38,540 nucleotides of DNA from DASZHJ01 sp035507155. GTDB taxonomy: Bacteria > Pseudomonadota > Alphaproteobacteria > ATCC43930 > CGMCC-115725. The notes beneath the pieces were generated by a model. That model worked only from the letters and a program-made list of their open reading frames with translations. It did not search any database and was not told where the DNA came from. The position numbers were made by a program, and so were the translations under genes. The first letter of the stretch is position 1. Each line of letters opens with the position of its first letter. The stretch covers positions 1-38,540 of the forward strand of contig DATJOK010000081.1 of assembly GCA_035507155.1 (NCBI GenBank), in the 5' to 3' direction. Below are positions 15,087 through 23,522 of this stretch, in pieces.

Positions 15087-17105
15087 GTGGCGCAACGCCG
15101 ATACGCCCAGCGAGACAGCGCTTCCAGCATTCTTCCCGTCGCCGGCGCCGGTCCGCATCGCAGACCGGGCCTGCCGGTCGGCACCCCCGCCCTCGCGCGT
15201 CATCTCGGCTTCTGGTTTCCGGGCGGCCGGCAATCCGCCGTGGAAGATCTGCAGGCCCTGCGCGACCGCTGGAAATACGACATCGATCTCTTTCTTCTGC
15301 ACCTGATCCGCATCGTCAGGACGGTCCGCTCCGACAACGCCACGCCGCTCGACGAGGATTTCAGCCACAACATCGCCGGCGGCGAGGTCTATCTCTTCGC
15401 GCACAAGGCCAGGCTCGACAGGATCGACCAGGTCGACGCGCGGAACCTGCTGGCGCTCGCCGACGAGAGCGAGCTCTTCTATGAGACGGTGTCGCTGAAT
15501 TTCGAGTGGCAGGAGATCACGGCCCGCATCCGCGCCGAGCTGCGGAGCGAATACTTCACCCTCTCGGTGCATCTCGATTTCTCGAAGCGCGGAGCCGGAC
15601 AGGCGGAGGGCGACGCCGATCCGGCCAACCTCTCCCGCAACCCCATGGTCGATTGCTTTCGCGCGCTTGATGGCGCCCTGACCAAGCGCCTGCAATCGCT
15701 GGCGCAGCGGGGGAAGCGGCCGTCCTGGGACGACGCCGTGGCCGACGACGCGGATCGTGACCGGCTGGCCACGGCGCATAACCAGCTTTATCTCGGCGTC
15801 TGGAGCGAGTTCGAAAGCGCCATTCTGGCACCGGCAGCGGCGGCGGCGGCCGAGACCGTCGCGGCCACCGGCAAGGCCGAGCCCGCCGACTACGCGCTCT
15901 TGGGCATGCGGGTCGCGCCCTTCACAATCGATCTCGCGAAGCCCTTCATCGATTTCCGAGGCGTGGTCCTCGGCAGCGCGCCACCCGCCTATTCAACCTT
16001 CCGCCTGCCCTTCTCCGAGCGGAGCAGCATCTTCGTTGAAGCGCCGGGCGCCATCGGCCAGCAGGAGGCGATCCGGGATCTTCAGCTGTTCTGGCCGTTC
16101 ATCCGCTGCGGGGAGCCGCGCAGCGGACAGGCCACACCAACGCTGCCGCCGGAATATACCGCGAGCCTTTTCCAGGATCGCCGCACCATCTACTGCTCCT
16201 CTCTCGGCCTGCCGCTGCGCGGACATCTCTCGGTGTCGCCGGTGTTCTATTTCATCTTCACGCGCATCGAGAACCGCTGGCAGATCGGCCGCATCGTCGA
16301 TCGCATTCACACCTTGGGGACGGTGCGCATCGCCGCCCTGATCGGCAGCCGCAATCTGCGGGAGCTCAGCGAGAAGCTGCAGGGGGTGGGCGACAAGCTC
16401 GCCAACCTGCAGACCGACGTGAACAAGATCAACGAGCGCAAGCTGCTCGATCCCGACGCCGCGCGCATCTACAACAATCCTCAGCTCTTCCGCGACCTGA
16501 ACACCATCCAGACCCGGCTCAGCCAGATCTCCGACAGCGTCGGCTCGGGCGGACTCGCCTACCGGGTCGAGCGGTCCCGCTACTACGTGCAGCAGTTCCG
16601 CGAGCTGGTCCCGGCGCTGCGCATCCAGCGCATCGAGGGGTTCCAGCCCTATGACGAGTTCGTCATCCGGCGGATGTCGGGCATCTACGACGAGATCGAC
16701 CGCCTCGGCATCCGCTTCGAGCGCGCTTACGGGCGGCTCAACAGCCTGCTCGCGCAGATCAACACGATGGATGCCATCGAGCGGCAGGAAGAGCTGATCA
16801 AGACCAATGTGAGGCTGACCGCGATCCAGGCATTCGGCGAGACGTTCCTGCTGGTCTTTCTCCTGCCCTATTACCTCGGCCACGTGCTGTTCGGCGCCTT
16901 GAACCTGGTCGGAGAGGGCGTCATGGGATTGACGGATCGTCTCTACCGGGAAGAGGCGGCGAACGCGTTCTGCATCCAGTCGAGCTGCCTTCGCGACGAG
17001 GCGGCGCAGGGAATTTGCTACGTGCTGGCCCTGCTGGTCGGCCTTGGAGTGTGGCTCTATCGCATCCGCGGCGAAAAGAAGCGGGCCACCACCGAGCGGG
17101 CCTGA
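15087..17105 (+). CDS. Large membrane-anchored protein of unknown function, C-terminal part DUF3422-like
   Basis: GTG 15087, nine bases after GGGGAGG, opens a 672-residue frame; the first internal Met is at residue 187. The N-terminal 400 residues look soluble, mixed alpha/beta, with an Ala-rich break at 248-262. From about 420 to 580 the protein is helical and likely coiled-coil (LSEKLQGVGDKLANLQTDVNKINE). Two hydrophobic segments follow at about 584-608 and 642-658, with Cys 629, 634 and 644 in or near the loop between them. The stretch LRIQRIEGFQPYDEFVIRRM (511-530) and the helices up to the first membrane segment resemble DUF3422 membrane proteins, with a CorA-like layout. That likeness is from memory and weak. 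The gene has no operon partner: a 122-bp gap precedes it and dctM converges on it. Confidence 0.6.
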   Translation: MAQRRYAQRDSASSILPVAGAGPHRRPGLPVGTPALARHLGFWFPGGRQSAVEDLQALRDRWKYDIDLFLLHLIRIVRTVRSDNATPLDEDFSHNIAGGEVYLFAHKARLDRIDQVDARNLLALADESELFYETVSLNFEWQEITARIRAELRSEYFTLSVHLDFSKRGAGQAEGDADPANLSRNPMVDCFRALDGALTKRLQSLAQRGKRPSWDDAVADDADRDRLATAHNQLYLGVWSEFESAILAPAAAAAAETVAATGKAEPADYALLGMRVAPFTIDLAKPFIDFRGVVLGSAPPAYSTFRLPFSERSSIFVEAPGAIGQQEAIRDLQLFWPFIRCGEPRSGQATPTLPPEYTASLFQDRRTIYCSSLGLPLRGHLSVSPVFYFIFTRIENRWQIGRIVDRIHTLGTVRIAALIGSRNLRELSEKLQGVGDKLANLQTDVNKINERKLLDPDAARIYNNPQLFRDLNTIQTRLSQISDSVGSGGLAYRVERSRYYVQQFRELVPALRIQRIEGFQPYDEFVIRRMSGIYDEIDRLGIRFERAYGRLNSLLAQINTMDAIERQEELIKTNVRLTAIQAFGETFLLVFLLPYYLGHVLFGALNLVGEGVMGLTDRLYREEAANAFCIQSSCLRDEAAQGICYVLALLVGLGVWLYRIRGEKKRATTERA

Positions 17106-17128
17106 CGCCGCGGCGCGACTGCCCGCAT

Positions 17129-18469
17129 CTAACCTGGACAGATGTACCCGGTCCCGCCCGGCGCCTTGAAGCAGCCGACGGATTCCGGCAGCACGTGCTT
17201 GGGCAGCCACAGCACCACCTCCGGAAAGAAGATGCAGAAGGCGATGGTGGCGAAGAAGACGATGTAGAGCGGCAGCGAGCGCACGAGCGCCACCGAGAAC
17301 CTGACGTTGACGAACTTCGCCGCCATCAGCAGCGCGAGGCCGTAGGGCGGCGTGATCAGGCCGAAGGCGAGGGTCACGATGATGACCACGCCCATGTGCA
17401 CGGGATTGATGCCGCCGATATCGGTCAGCTTGTTGATGATCGGCATGAAGATGATGATCGCCGGAATGGCGTCGACGAAGTCGCCGATGATGACGAAGGC
17501 CGCCACCAGCAGGAACATGATGGTGTAGGGGCTGGTGCCGGCGGCGTTGGTGATCCAGTCGGAAACGAGGTCGGGCCCGCGCAGATAGGCCAGCATCCAG
17601 CCGAAGGCCGAGGCCGCCGCCACGGTAATGAGCGGGATCGAGTAGAGGAGCCCCGCCTTGGCGAAATCGCGCGGCAGCTCGCGGACGTGGCGCCGGTTCA
17701 GAGCGGGGATCGCCACGATCAGGATATAGGCGACCGCCACCATGCCCGCCTCGGTCGGCGTGAACCAGCCGGTCAGGATACCGCCCATGATGATGACCGG
17801 GATCACCAGCGGGATCGCCGCGTCGGCCGCCGCGCCCGCGAGCGCACCGAATGTCGCCCGCGGCTTCAGGAAGCCCATTGGCCCGAAGAAATAGCTGTAG
17901 ATCATCAGCCCGATGCCGACCAGCACCCCCGGCACCACGCCGCCGAGGAAGAGGCCGCCGATCGAGACGTTGCCGGTGGCGCCATAGACCACCGCCATGA
18001 TGCTGGGCGGGATCAGGTTCGCCATCGTCGAGGCCGAGGCGATCAGCGCCGCGGTGAAGCCGGGGTCGTAGCCCTCCCGCGCCATCGAGGGGGCGAGCGT
18101 GCGCGAGAGCACCGCCACGTCCGCCGAGGAGGAGCCGGAGATGCCGGAGAAGAACATGCTGAAGAGCGTCACCACCTGGGCGAGGCCGCCGCGGAGGTGG
18201 CCGATCAGCGCCTGCGACAGGTTGATCATGCGCCCGACCACATTGGCCGAGGTCATCAGCTCGCCCACCAGCAGGAAGAACGGCACCGCCAGCAGCGCCT
18301 CGGAATCGACGCCATTGAAGAGCTGGCCGATGATCGAGGGCAGGCTGATCGGCGTCAGCAGGGTCGCCGCCAGCACGCCGGCGATGAGCGCGAAGGCGAC
18401 CGGCACGCCGAGGTAGCCGAGGCCCAGGAATAGGCCGCCCATCAGCACCAGGATCCAGCCGTTGCTCAT
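17129..18469 (-). CDS. dctM: TRAP transporter large permease DctM
   Basis: This 446-residue inner-membrane protein has about 12 hydrophobic helices. DctM-family segments include LLAVPFFLLVGELM, FFSGISGSSSADVAVL, STMANLIPPSIMAVVYG and late FGLITPPYGLALLMAAK. ATG 18469 begins 8 bp after the dctQ stop. Together with DctQ and the binding protein DctP it forms a sodium-driven importer of organic acids or related anions. The C-terminus has a short polar tail with two Cys (GCFKAPGGTGYICPG). The gene converges on the uncharacterised + strand gene ending at 17105, leaving only 23 bp between stops. Confidence 0.93.
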   Translation of the reverse strand: MSNGWILVLMGGLFLGLGYLGVPVAFALIAGVLAATLLTPISLPSIIGQLFNGVDSEALLAVPFFLLVGELMTSANVVGRMINLSQALIGHLRGGLAQVVTLFSMFFSGISGSSSADVAVLSRTLAPSMAREGYDPGFTAALIASASTMANLIPPSIMAVVYGATGNVSIGGLFLGGVVPGVLVGIGLMIYSYFFGPMGFLKPRATFGALAGAAADAAIPLVIPVIIMGGILTGWFTPTEAGMVAVAYILIVAIPALNRRHVRELPRDFAKAGLLYSIPLITVAAASAFGWMLAYLRGPDLVSDWITNAAGTSPYTIMFLLVAAFVIIGDFVDAIPAIIIFMPIINKLTDIGGINPVHMGVVIIVTLAFGLITPPYGLALLMAAKFVNVRFSVALVRSLPLYIVFFATIAFCIFFPEVVLWLPKHVLPESVGCFKAPGGTGYICPG

Positions 18470-18477
18470 GCCCGGCC

Positions 18478-19026
18478 CTACTCGAAATGCATCTCGCGGC
18501 GCTCGAGCGCCGGCTCCTCGAAGCCGTAGCGCCAGCCGTTGACGAGCTGCTCCACGGTGAAGAGCGAGATCAGGGCGCCGGAGATCGGGATCGCCGCGTA
18601 GAGCGAGGCGATCGGCGTCATCGACGGCATGCGGAAGCTGCCGAAGCCCTGGAGGAAGTTGATGTAGCCGAAATAGACCATGCAGAGGGCGACGGCCAGC
18701 ACGACGAAGCGGGCGAAACTCTCGAGCAGCATCCGCGGCGTGCCGGTCATCGTCTCGGCGATCGCCGCCAGATAGAGGTGATCGTTGCGCCGCGTCGCCG
18801 CCGCGGCGCCGATGAAGATGCCGTAGACGAAGAAGGTGGAGGTCACTTCCTGCAGCCAAAGCCAGGGATGGCCGATGGTGCGGGTCACCACGTCGAAGAA
18901 CACGGACAAGGTGAAGCCGCCGAGACAGATGCCGGCCAGCACCATGGTGATGAGCTCGAGGAAATCGAGCGCGCGCCACTTGAGATGGCGCTGCTCCTGG
19001 AGGACGAGACCGCCCGGCTTCCGCAC
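18478..19026 (-). CDS. dctQ: TRAP transporter small permease DctQ
   Basis: This is a four-helix inner-membrane protein of about 182 residues. Helices include LELITMVLAGICLGGFTLSV, TSTFFVYGIFIGAA and FVVLAVALCMVYFGYI. The motif FFDVVTRTIGHPWLWLQEV is typical of DctQ. The start is uncertain: GTG 19026 is chosen because a terminator-like hairpin (19065-19086) lies upstream, and GTG 19113 would put that hairpin inside a Pro/Ala/Gly-rich leader. No ATG is available before the first helix and no ribosome site is strong. DctQ couples DctP and DctM; the next gene, dctM, starts 8 bp downstream. Confidence 0.82.
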   Translation of the reverse strand: MRKPGGLVLQEQRHLKWRALDFLELITMVLAGICLGGFTLSVFFDVVTRTIGHPWLWLQEVTSTFFVYGIFIGAAAATRRNDHLYLAAIAETMTGTPRMLLESFARFVVLAVALCMVYFGYINFLQGFGSFRMPSMTPIASLYAAIPISGALISLFTVEQLVNGWRYGFEEPALERREMHFE

Positions 19027-19064
19027 CGCTCCGCCCGCGCCGGGGCCGCCGGCAGGTGCGGAAA

Positions 19065-19086
19065 AGGCCGGCGCTGACACCGGCCT
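19065..19086 (-). terminator. Terminator-like hairpin between dctP and dctQ
   Basis: On the minus strand AGGCCGG, an 8-base loop TGTCAGCG, then CCGGCCT followed by TTTC forms a 7-bp GC-rich stem with a short T run. It lies about 37 bases after the dctP stop codon. In binding-protein-dependent transport operons, such partial terminators reduce permease expression relative to the binding protein. The T run is short, so read-through is expected. Confidence 0.5.
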
Positions 19087-19122
19087 CTTCGCGTCAGTCG
19101 GCACGGTCGGCACCCAAACCGG

Positions 19123-20133
19123 CTATTTCACCTCGCGAACCAGCTTCAGGAGCTCGACCGCATGCGGCCCCAGCTGGGCCGCGATCTTGTCCTGGATCGG
19201 CTCGGCGATCTTGATGAAGCCGCTCTTGTCCACGTCCTTGACGAACTTCACCCCCATCTTCTCCAGCTTCGCCGCCGATTCGTGCTCGAGCTCGATCGCC
19301 CGGGTCGGCTCCAGCCGGTTGGTCTCGTCGGCGGCCGCCTGCACCCACTTCTTCTGCTCGTCGGAGAAGCTGTTCCAGGCCTTGTCGCTGACCCAGATGC
19401 AGTTGGCGTTCGCCTCGTGCTCCGACATCGACATGACGGGCGCCACTTCGTAGTGCTTGTTGGAGGCGTAGACGTTGACGCCGTTCTCGGCGACATCGAC
19501 GACGCCGGTCTGCAGCGAGGTATAGACCTCGCCGAAGGGCATGTGCACGACCTGCGCGCCATAAGCGGTGAACAGCGTGTCCTCGGTCGGCGTCGCCTGC
19601 ACGCGGACCTTCAGGCCCTTCAGATCGTTGATGTTGTGGATCTCTTTCTTGCTGTAGAAGTCGCGCAATCCCAGCGTGATGAGGGTCAGCACATGGGCGC
19701 CCTGCACCGTGTCGGTGATCATCTTGCGGAAGGCGGCGATCACCTTCGGATCGGTGATCGCCTTCTTGAGGTGGTCCTCGCCGCGGAAGATGAAGTGGAT
19801 CGACAGCACGCCGGCCTCCGGAGCGACGGTAGCGGCGTTGGCGGTGGAGGAGATGATGAAGTCGATGTCGCCGGTGCGGACCTTCTGCAGCATCTGCGGC
19901 TCCTGGCCGAGCTGCGCGCCGGGGAACTGATCGATGATCATCGTCCCCTTGCTCAATTCATTGAGCTTGGCGGCGAAGGTATCACCGGCAAAGCCATAGG
20001 CAGTGGTGTGCGGCTGATCGTAGCCGAAGGTGAAGTGCTTGACGTCGGCCGCATCGGCGGCGGTCGTGCCGAGAGCGACGATGGCGCCGAAAGCGGCGCC
20101 CACCGATAGGCCAAGGGCTCTCTTGGTCAGCAT
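19123..20133 (-). CDS. dctP: TRAP transporter substrate-binding protein DctP
   Basis: This 336-residue periplasmic protein has a signal peptide (1-28, ending AADA) and a mature N-terminus VKHFTFGYDQPHTTAYGFAG. DctP-family features are GAQLGQEPQMLQKVRTGDIDF, LKGLKVRVQATP (the Arg of this segment contacts the ligand carboxylate) and MPFGEVYTSLQTGVVDVAEN. ATG 20133 is preceded by GGGGGGAA. It is the first gene of the dctPQM operon. The family binds C4-dicarboxylates, sugar acids, 2-oxo acids or similar; no signature residue lets me choose. A small inverted repeat upstream (20189-20201) may be an operator. Confidence 0.9.
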   Translation of the reverse strand: MLTKRALGLSVGAAFGAIVALGTTAADAADVKHFTFGYDQPHTTAYGFAGDTFAAKLNELSKGTMIIDQFPGAQLGQEPQMLQKVRTGDIDFIISSTANAATVAPEAGVLSIHFIFRGEDHLKKAITDPKVIAAFRKMITDTVQGAHVLTLITLGLRDFYSKKEIHNINDLKGLKVRVQATPTEDTLFTAYGAQVVHMPFGEVYTSLQTGVVDVAENGVNVYASNKHYEVAPVMSMSEHEANANCIWVSDKAWNSFSDEQKKWVQAAADETNRLEPTRAIELEHESAAKLEKMGVKFVKDVDKSGFIKIAEPIQDKIAAQLGPHAVELLKLVREVK

Positions 20134-20188
20134 GCGTTCCCCCCCTGTTGCGGCCGCGCTTCGCCGAGGGCGACGGTCGCGGCGTTAT

Positions 20189-20201
20189 TTGTGTGGAACA
20201 A
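20189..20201. promoter_or_regulatory. Small inverted repeat upstream of dctP, possible operator
   Basis: TTGT-GTGGA-ACAA lies about 55 bases upstream of the dctP start in an AT-richer patch. It resembles the short TTGT/ACAA half-sites used by FadR-type GntR regulators, which often control TRAP operons. It departs from the TNGTNNNACNA consensus, and no GntR gene is in the window, so this is a weak call. Confidence 0.2.
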
Positions 20202-20251
20202 CTCTAGGGGTGGCGGCAACGCTCGGCAAGGGCGCCGAGCAGCGGCGGAAG

Positions 20252-21418
20252 CTAGGCCGAGGCGGGGCCGGCAACCGCACCGAGGAGCCTGCGGCCGAGC
20301 TGCTGTGTCCAGCGTCGGCCCGGCTCCTCGATGGCCCGATAGGCGAGCGTGGCGGCCAGCAACAGCGCGCCATAGACCGCGACGTTGGCACCGACGTCGG
20401 CGCCGAGCGGCGAGAGCCGCGTCCGCAGCCAGGCATCGAGATCGGCTCGCGGGGCCACCAGATAGGGATGGAGGAGGTAGATCGAATAGGAGAGCACGCC
20501 CAGCCGATAGACCGGCCGGCTGCCGAAGCAACGGCCGACGATCCCGCGATTGCCGTAGAGGCCGAGCACCAGGACGGCGAAGAGCGGATAGATCAGCAGG
20601 TCGTGGCGGCTCTCGGCGAAGCCCAGGACCAGCAGCACCACCGCGGCGGCGATGGTCGCATCATGGCTGATGCAGGCGAGGAGGCGCGGGCTGCGCGCGG
20701 CGCGGCAGAGCACCAGGCCAAGGGTGAAACCGCCGAGACAGCGCAGCACCGGCTCCGCCGTGGTGCCGTCATAGGCGTCGAGCGGTCCGCTGTGATAGGC
20801 GCCGTCATGGTGGGTGAGGATGACGGTGGCTGCCGTCGCGGCGAGCGCCGTCAGCAGCGCGCCCCAGGCGAGCACCGGCCGCGCGAAGAGCGCCAGCGTC
20901 ACCAGCACCGGAAACAGCAGATAGGCGCCCCACTCGGCACTGAGCGACCAGGCGGCACCGTTGATGCTCTGGGAGATGCCCCAGGACTGCACCATCAGCA
21001 GGTTGGCGGCGGTCATCTCGCCGCCGCTCGCGCGCGGCACCGCCGGCAGGTGGAGAGGCGTGAGCGCCAGCGCGAGGCCGGCGGCAGTCACCGCAAGGTA
21101 GAGCGGATAGACCCGCGCGAGCCGACGCAGCAGGAAGTCGCCCCAGGCGCGCGGCGACCAGCAGCCCGTCTCGAAAAGATGCGCGTAGTTGAGCGCCACC
21201 ACGAAGCCGCTCAGCACGAAGAAGAGATCGACCCAGAGATAACCCTTGCCGACGAAGTGCACGACCGGGGACGCGCTGCCGCGATCCGGCGGATCGAGGT
21301 GATAGACCGAGACCAGCAGCGCCGCGATGCCACGCAAGCCGGTGAGCGCGGGGATCTGCGGACGCGGGCGCGCGGCGGACGCAGCGTTGATTTCCTCCCC
21401 CGCGCAAGCCCTCGTCAT
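20252..21418 (-). CDS. Acyltransferase-3 family membrane protein
   Basis: This 388-residue protein has about ten hydrophobic helices. It opens with IPALTGLRGIAALLVSVYHLD, the acyltransferase-3 N-terminal motif with the Arg of GLRG and the His of YHLD. GYLWVDLFFVLSGFVVALNY and RRLARVYPLYL follow, and YLLHPYLV near the C-terminus completes the pattern. The family transfers acetyl or other acyl groups to sugars of lipopolysaccharide, capsule, Nod factors or peptidoglycan at the inner membrane. ATG 21418 has AGAGG eight bases upstream. No glycan-synthesis genes are adjacent, so the acceptor is unknown. It lies 118 bp from the dctP start in the same orientation as its neighbours. Confidence 0.88.
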   Translation of the reverse strand: MTRACAGEEINAASAARPRPQIPALTGLRGIAALLVSVYHLDPPDRGSASPVVHFVGKGYLWVDLFFVLSGFVVALNYAHLFETGCWSPRAWGDFLLRRLARVYPLYLAVTAAGLALALTPLHLPAVPRASGGEMTAANLLMVQSWGISQSINGAAWSLSAEWGAYLLFPVLVTLALFARPVLAWGALLTALAATAATVILTHHDGAYHSGPLDAYDGTTAEPVLRCLGGFTLGLVLCRAARSPRLLACISHDATIAAAVVLLVLGFAESRHDLLIYPLFAVLVLGLYGNRGIVGRCFGSRPVYRLGVLSYSIYLLHPYLVAPRADLDAWLRTRLSPLGADVGANVAVYGALLLAATLAYRAIEEPGRRWTQQLGRRLLGAVAGPASA

Positions 21419-21618
21419 CCGATGCGCCTCTTACGTTCAATTATCGGTGGGGCGGGCGGCGCCGTCGTTCGCGCACTGGCTCAGGCGCAGCCGACCCTCG
21501 ACGCCCGGCAACGAGCGCTTGAACGCGGCGTCGCCGTCAGGAGTTGCGCCGTGAAATCGATTGATTCAGGAACGAGTTAGGTGGACCCGCCGGCGGGACA
21601 ACCAGGGCGCAAGCGCGC

Positions 21619-22584
21619 TCACCCCCGATAGCTCTGCCGACCCTCGCCGCGCAGCCAGAGGCGGGTCAGCAGGCGCTTCTCGTGGGGCGCCTCGCCGTCG
21701 ACGAAGGCGGTGCGCATGTGGCCGGTGGTGCGGTTGTTGACGTACTGGATCTGGCCTGGCTTGAACTGCAGGTCGATGGCGAGGCCGGGCGTGCGCATCA
21801 CCTGCTCCATCGCCTCGAGTGCCGCCTGCCCCTCGGCGTCCATCGCCTCGCCGCGGAGCGCGTAGCCGCCATGGATCTCCAGCAGAGCGAGCCGCGCGGT
21901 GAGCCGCGCGCCGTCGTAGTCGAAGACCGGCGCCGCGTGGGTCTCGGGCTCGCCGTCGAAGAACTCGCGGTGACGGTCGTACCAGAATGGCCGATAGAGC
22001 CGCGGCAGCAGGTTGCCGTGCCGCGCCAGCAGCTCGTTGTGCGCCGCGTAGAAGCTCATCACCCGGCTGGTGCCGCCTTCCCTGGATTGGCTGTGGCAGA
22101 GCAGCGCCACGTAGTGCGGCGGCGTCTCGTTGTAGGAATTGTCGTTGTGGAAGACGAGCTCGACGTTGGTCACCGTCGGGCGGATGCCGGAGCCGGGCTT
22201 CATCTGGGCGCCGGTGTCGCGCACCAGGTAGATCATGGTGCCGTCGATCTTCTGCGCCACCGGCCGCTCCAGCAGCGAGGAGAGGAGCCAGTAGAGCTTG
22301 GTCGCTTCCTCCTGGGTCATCTCCTCCACCGGCAGCCGGTCGAGGACGGCGAACATGAGACCGTCCTCGAGCTTCCCGCGCACCTCCGCCATCAGCGCGC
22401 GGCAGGCCCCGAGCTCGAAATCCTCGGGCCGCAGGAGGAAGAGCGGCAGCGGATGGGCGCGGAGCATCGCGAGCGCCCGGTCGAGCTCGTCGAGGCAGGG
22501 GCGCGGGATCGGCACCAGCCAGGAATTCGGGGCGATGGTAGCCCCGGTCCAGGCCTTGGGCCCGGTCACGACGTCGATCAGCAT
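21619..22584 (-). CDS. TauD/TfdA-family Fe(II)/2-oxoglutarate-type dioxygenase
   Basis: ATG 22584, with GGAGGAAA upstream, gives 321 residues; earlier in-frame starts lack a ribosome site. The iron triad is visible: H146 and D148 in VFHNDNSYN and the distal H289 in NNRTTGHMRTAF. An Arg in RLLTRLWLR (304-312) is positioned to bind the co-substrate. The family hydroxylates small molecules such as taurine, carnitine precursors or aryloxyacids in the cytoplasm. The substrate pocket cannot be read here. The gene is divergent from the tetR efflux gene across 248 bp and appears monocistronic, as a gap of 200 bp separates it from the acyltransferase gene. A CCCGCCGGCGGG palindrome in that gap (near 21587-21598) may terminate it. 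Confidence 0.85.
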   Translation of the reverse strand: MLIDVVTGPKAWTGATIAPNSWLVPIPRPCLDELDRALAMLRAHPLPLFLLRPEDFELGACRALMAEVRGKLEDGLMFAVLDRLPVEEMTQEEATKLYWLLSSLLERPVAQKIDGTMIYLVRDTGAQMKPGSGIRPTVTNVELVFHNDNSYNETPPHYVALLCHSQSREGGTSRVMSFYAAHNELLARHGNLLPRLYRPFWYDRHREFFDGEPETHAAPVFDYDGARLTARLALLEIHGGYALRGEAMDAEGQAALEAMEQVMRTPGLAIDLQFKPGQIQYVNNRTTGHMRTAFVDGEAPHEKRLLTRLWLRGEGRQSYRG

Positions 22585-22775
22585 GGGTGTTTCCTCCGGT
22601 CTTTTTGCATTTCTAGCATCATTGCCGGCGCGCCGTCGCGGTGACGGGCGGCGCGGCCGCCCGCCACGGGATGCCGTCACAGCCGCGGCGCTGGCGATAA
22701 CTTATTAATATCGAAGCGGAATAATCGGTTCCCGCCGGCCGCAGCCCTGCTATGCGGCAAAATCCTATCGATCGA

Positions 22776-22804
22776 TTGACATCTTGGAAGCTTCCCAATA
22801 TACG
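22776..22804 (+). promoter_or_regulatory. Sigma-70-type promoter with palindromic operator for the efflux operon
   Basis: TTGACA (22776-22781), exactly 17 bases, then TATACG (22799-22804) make a near-consensus promoter. The spacer contains the perfect 10-bp palindrome GGAAGCTTCC (22786-22795), a position where a bound repressor would block polymerase. It lies about 30 bases upstream of the tetR start codon, so autoregulation by this TetR protein is the natural inference. Confidence 0.7.
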
Positions 22805-22832
22805 GACCCGCCATCATGGGGATGAAGAGATC

Positions 22833-23522
22833 GTGAGCGAGGCGAAGACCCGGCAGCGGCCCGGCACCTACCAGCGCGGCGAGGACACGCGGCGACGCAT
22901 CCTCGATGTCGCGCTCGCCGCCTTTGCCGCCGACGGCTACGAGGGCGTCAGCACCCGCGGGCTCGCCGAGCAGGCCGGCATCAACCTGCCGGCGATCCAA
23001 TACTACTTCGGCAGCAAGGAAGGCCTTTATCGCGCCGTCATCGATTCGATCGGGCGTCAGATCGAAGAGCAGATGGCGCCGATCAACGCGCGCATCCACC
23101 AGGCGCTCGCCCGCCCCGATTGCTCGCACGCGGAGCTCCTCGCGCTGCTGCACGAGCTGCTCGACGCTTTCGTCGTCATGGTGACATCCGGCGAGAACCT
23201 GGAGAGCCGGCGCATGCTGTTCGCGCGCGCCGAGATCGAGCGGACGGCGGCACTGGAGCTGCTGCACGAGACCGGACGCCGGCACGTCTTCGAGCCCTGC
23301 AGCCTGCTGATCGCGCGTCTCATCGGCCAACCGGTCATGTCCGAGGAAGTGCTGCTGCGCACCCTGATGATCGTCGGCGAGGTGGTGATCTTCTGCAACA
23401 AGGGCGCCCGGCGCGAGCTCGGCGCCTGCGCGCTCAGGGAGGATCGCGTGCTGGCGATCCAGGCGCTGGTCCGCGAGCACACCGCGGCGATCTTCCGCCC
23501 GACGAAAGGCAAGACCCGATGA
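22833..23522 (+). CDS. TetR-family transcriptional regulator of the RND efflux operon
   Basis: GTG 22833 is the only in-frame start downstream of the promoter (-10 at 22799-22804). It gives 229 residues beginning SEAKTRQRPGTYQRGEDTRRRIL. The DNA-binding domain occupies about residues 15-65, with the helix-turn-helix in VSTRGLAEQAGINLPAIQYYFGS. The C-terminal ligand domain resembles DUF1956/CecR-type regulators. The stop TGA overlaps the ATG of the next gene (ATGA), so regulator and efflux genes form one transcript. It probably represses its own operon by binding the spacer palindrome and releases when a toxic compound binds. The inducer is unknown. Confidence 0.88.
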   Translation: MSEAKTRQRPGTYQRGEDTRRRILDVALAAFAADGYEGVSTRGLAEQAGINLPAIQYYFGSKEGLYRAVIDSIGRQIEEQMAPINARIHQALARPDCSHAELLALLHELLDAFVVMVTSGENLESRRMLFARAEIERTAALELLHETGRRHVFEPCSLLIARLIGQPVMSEEVLLRTLMIVGEVVIFCNKGARRELGACALREDRVLAIQALVREHTAAIFRPTKGKTR

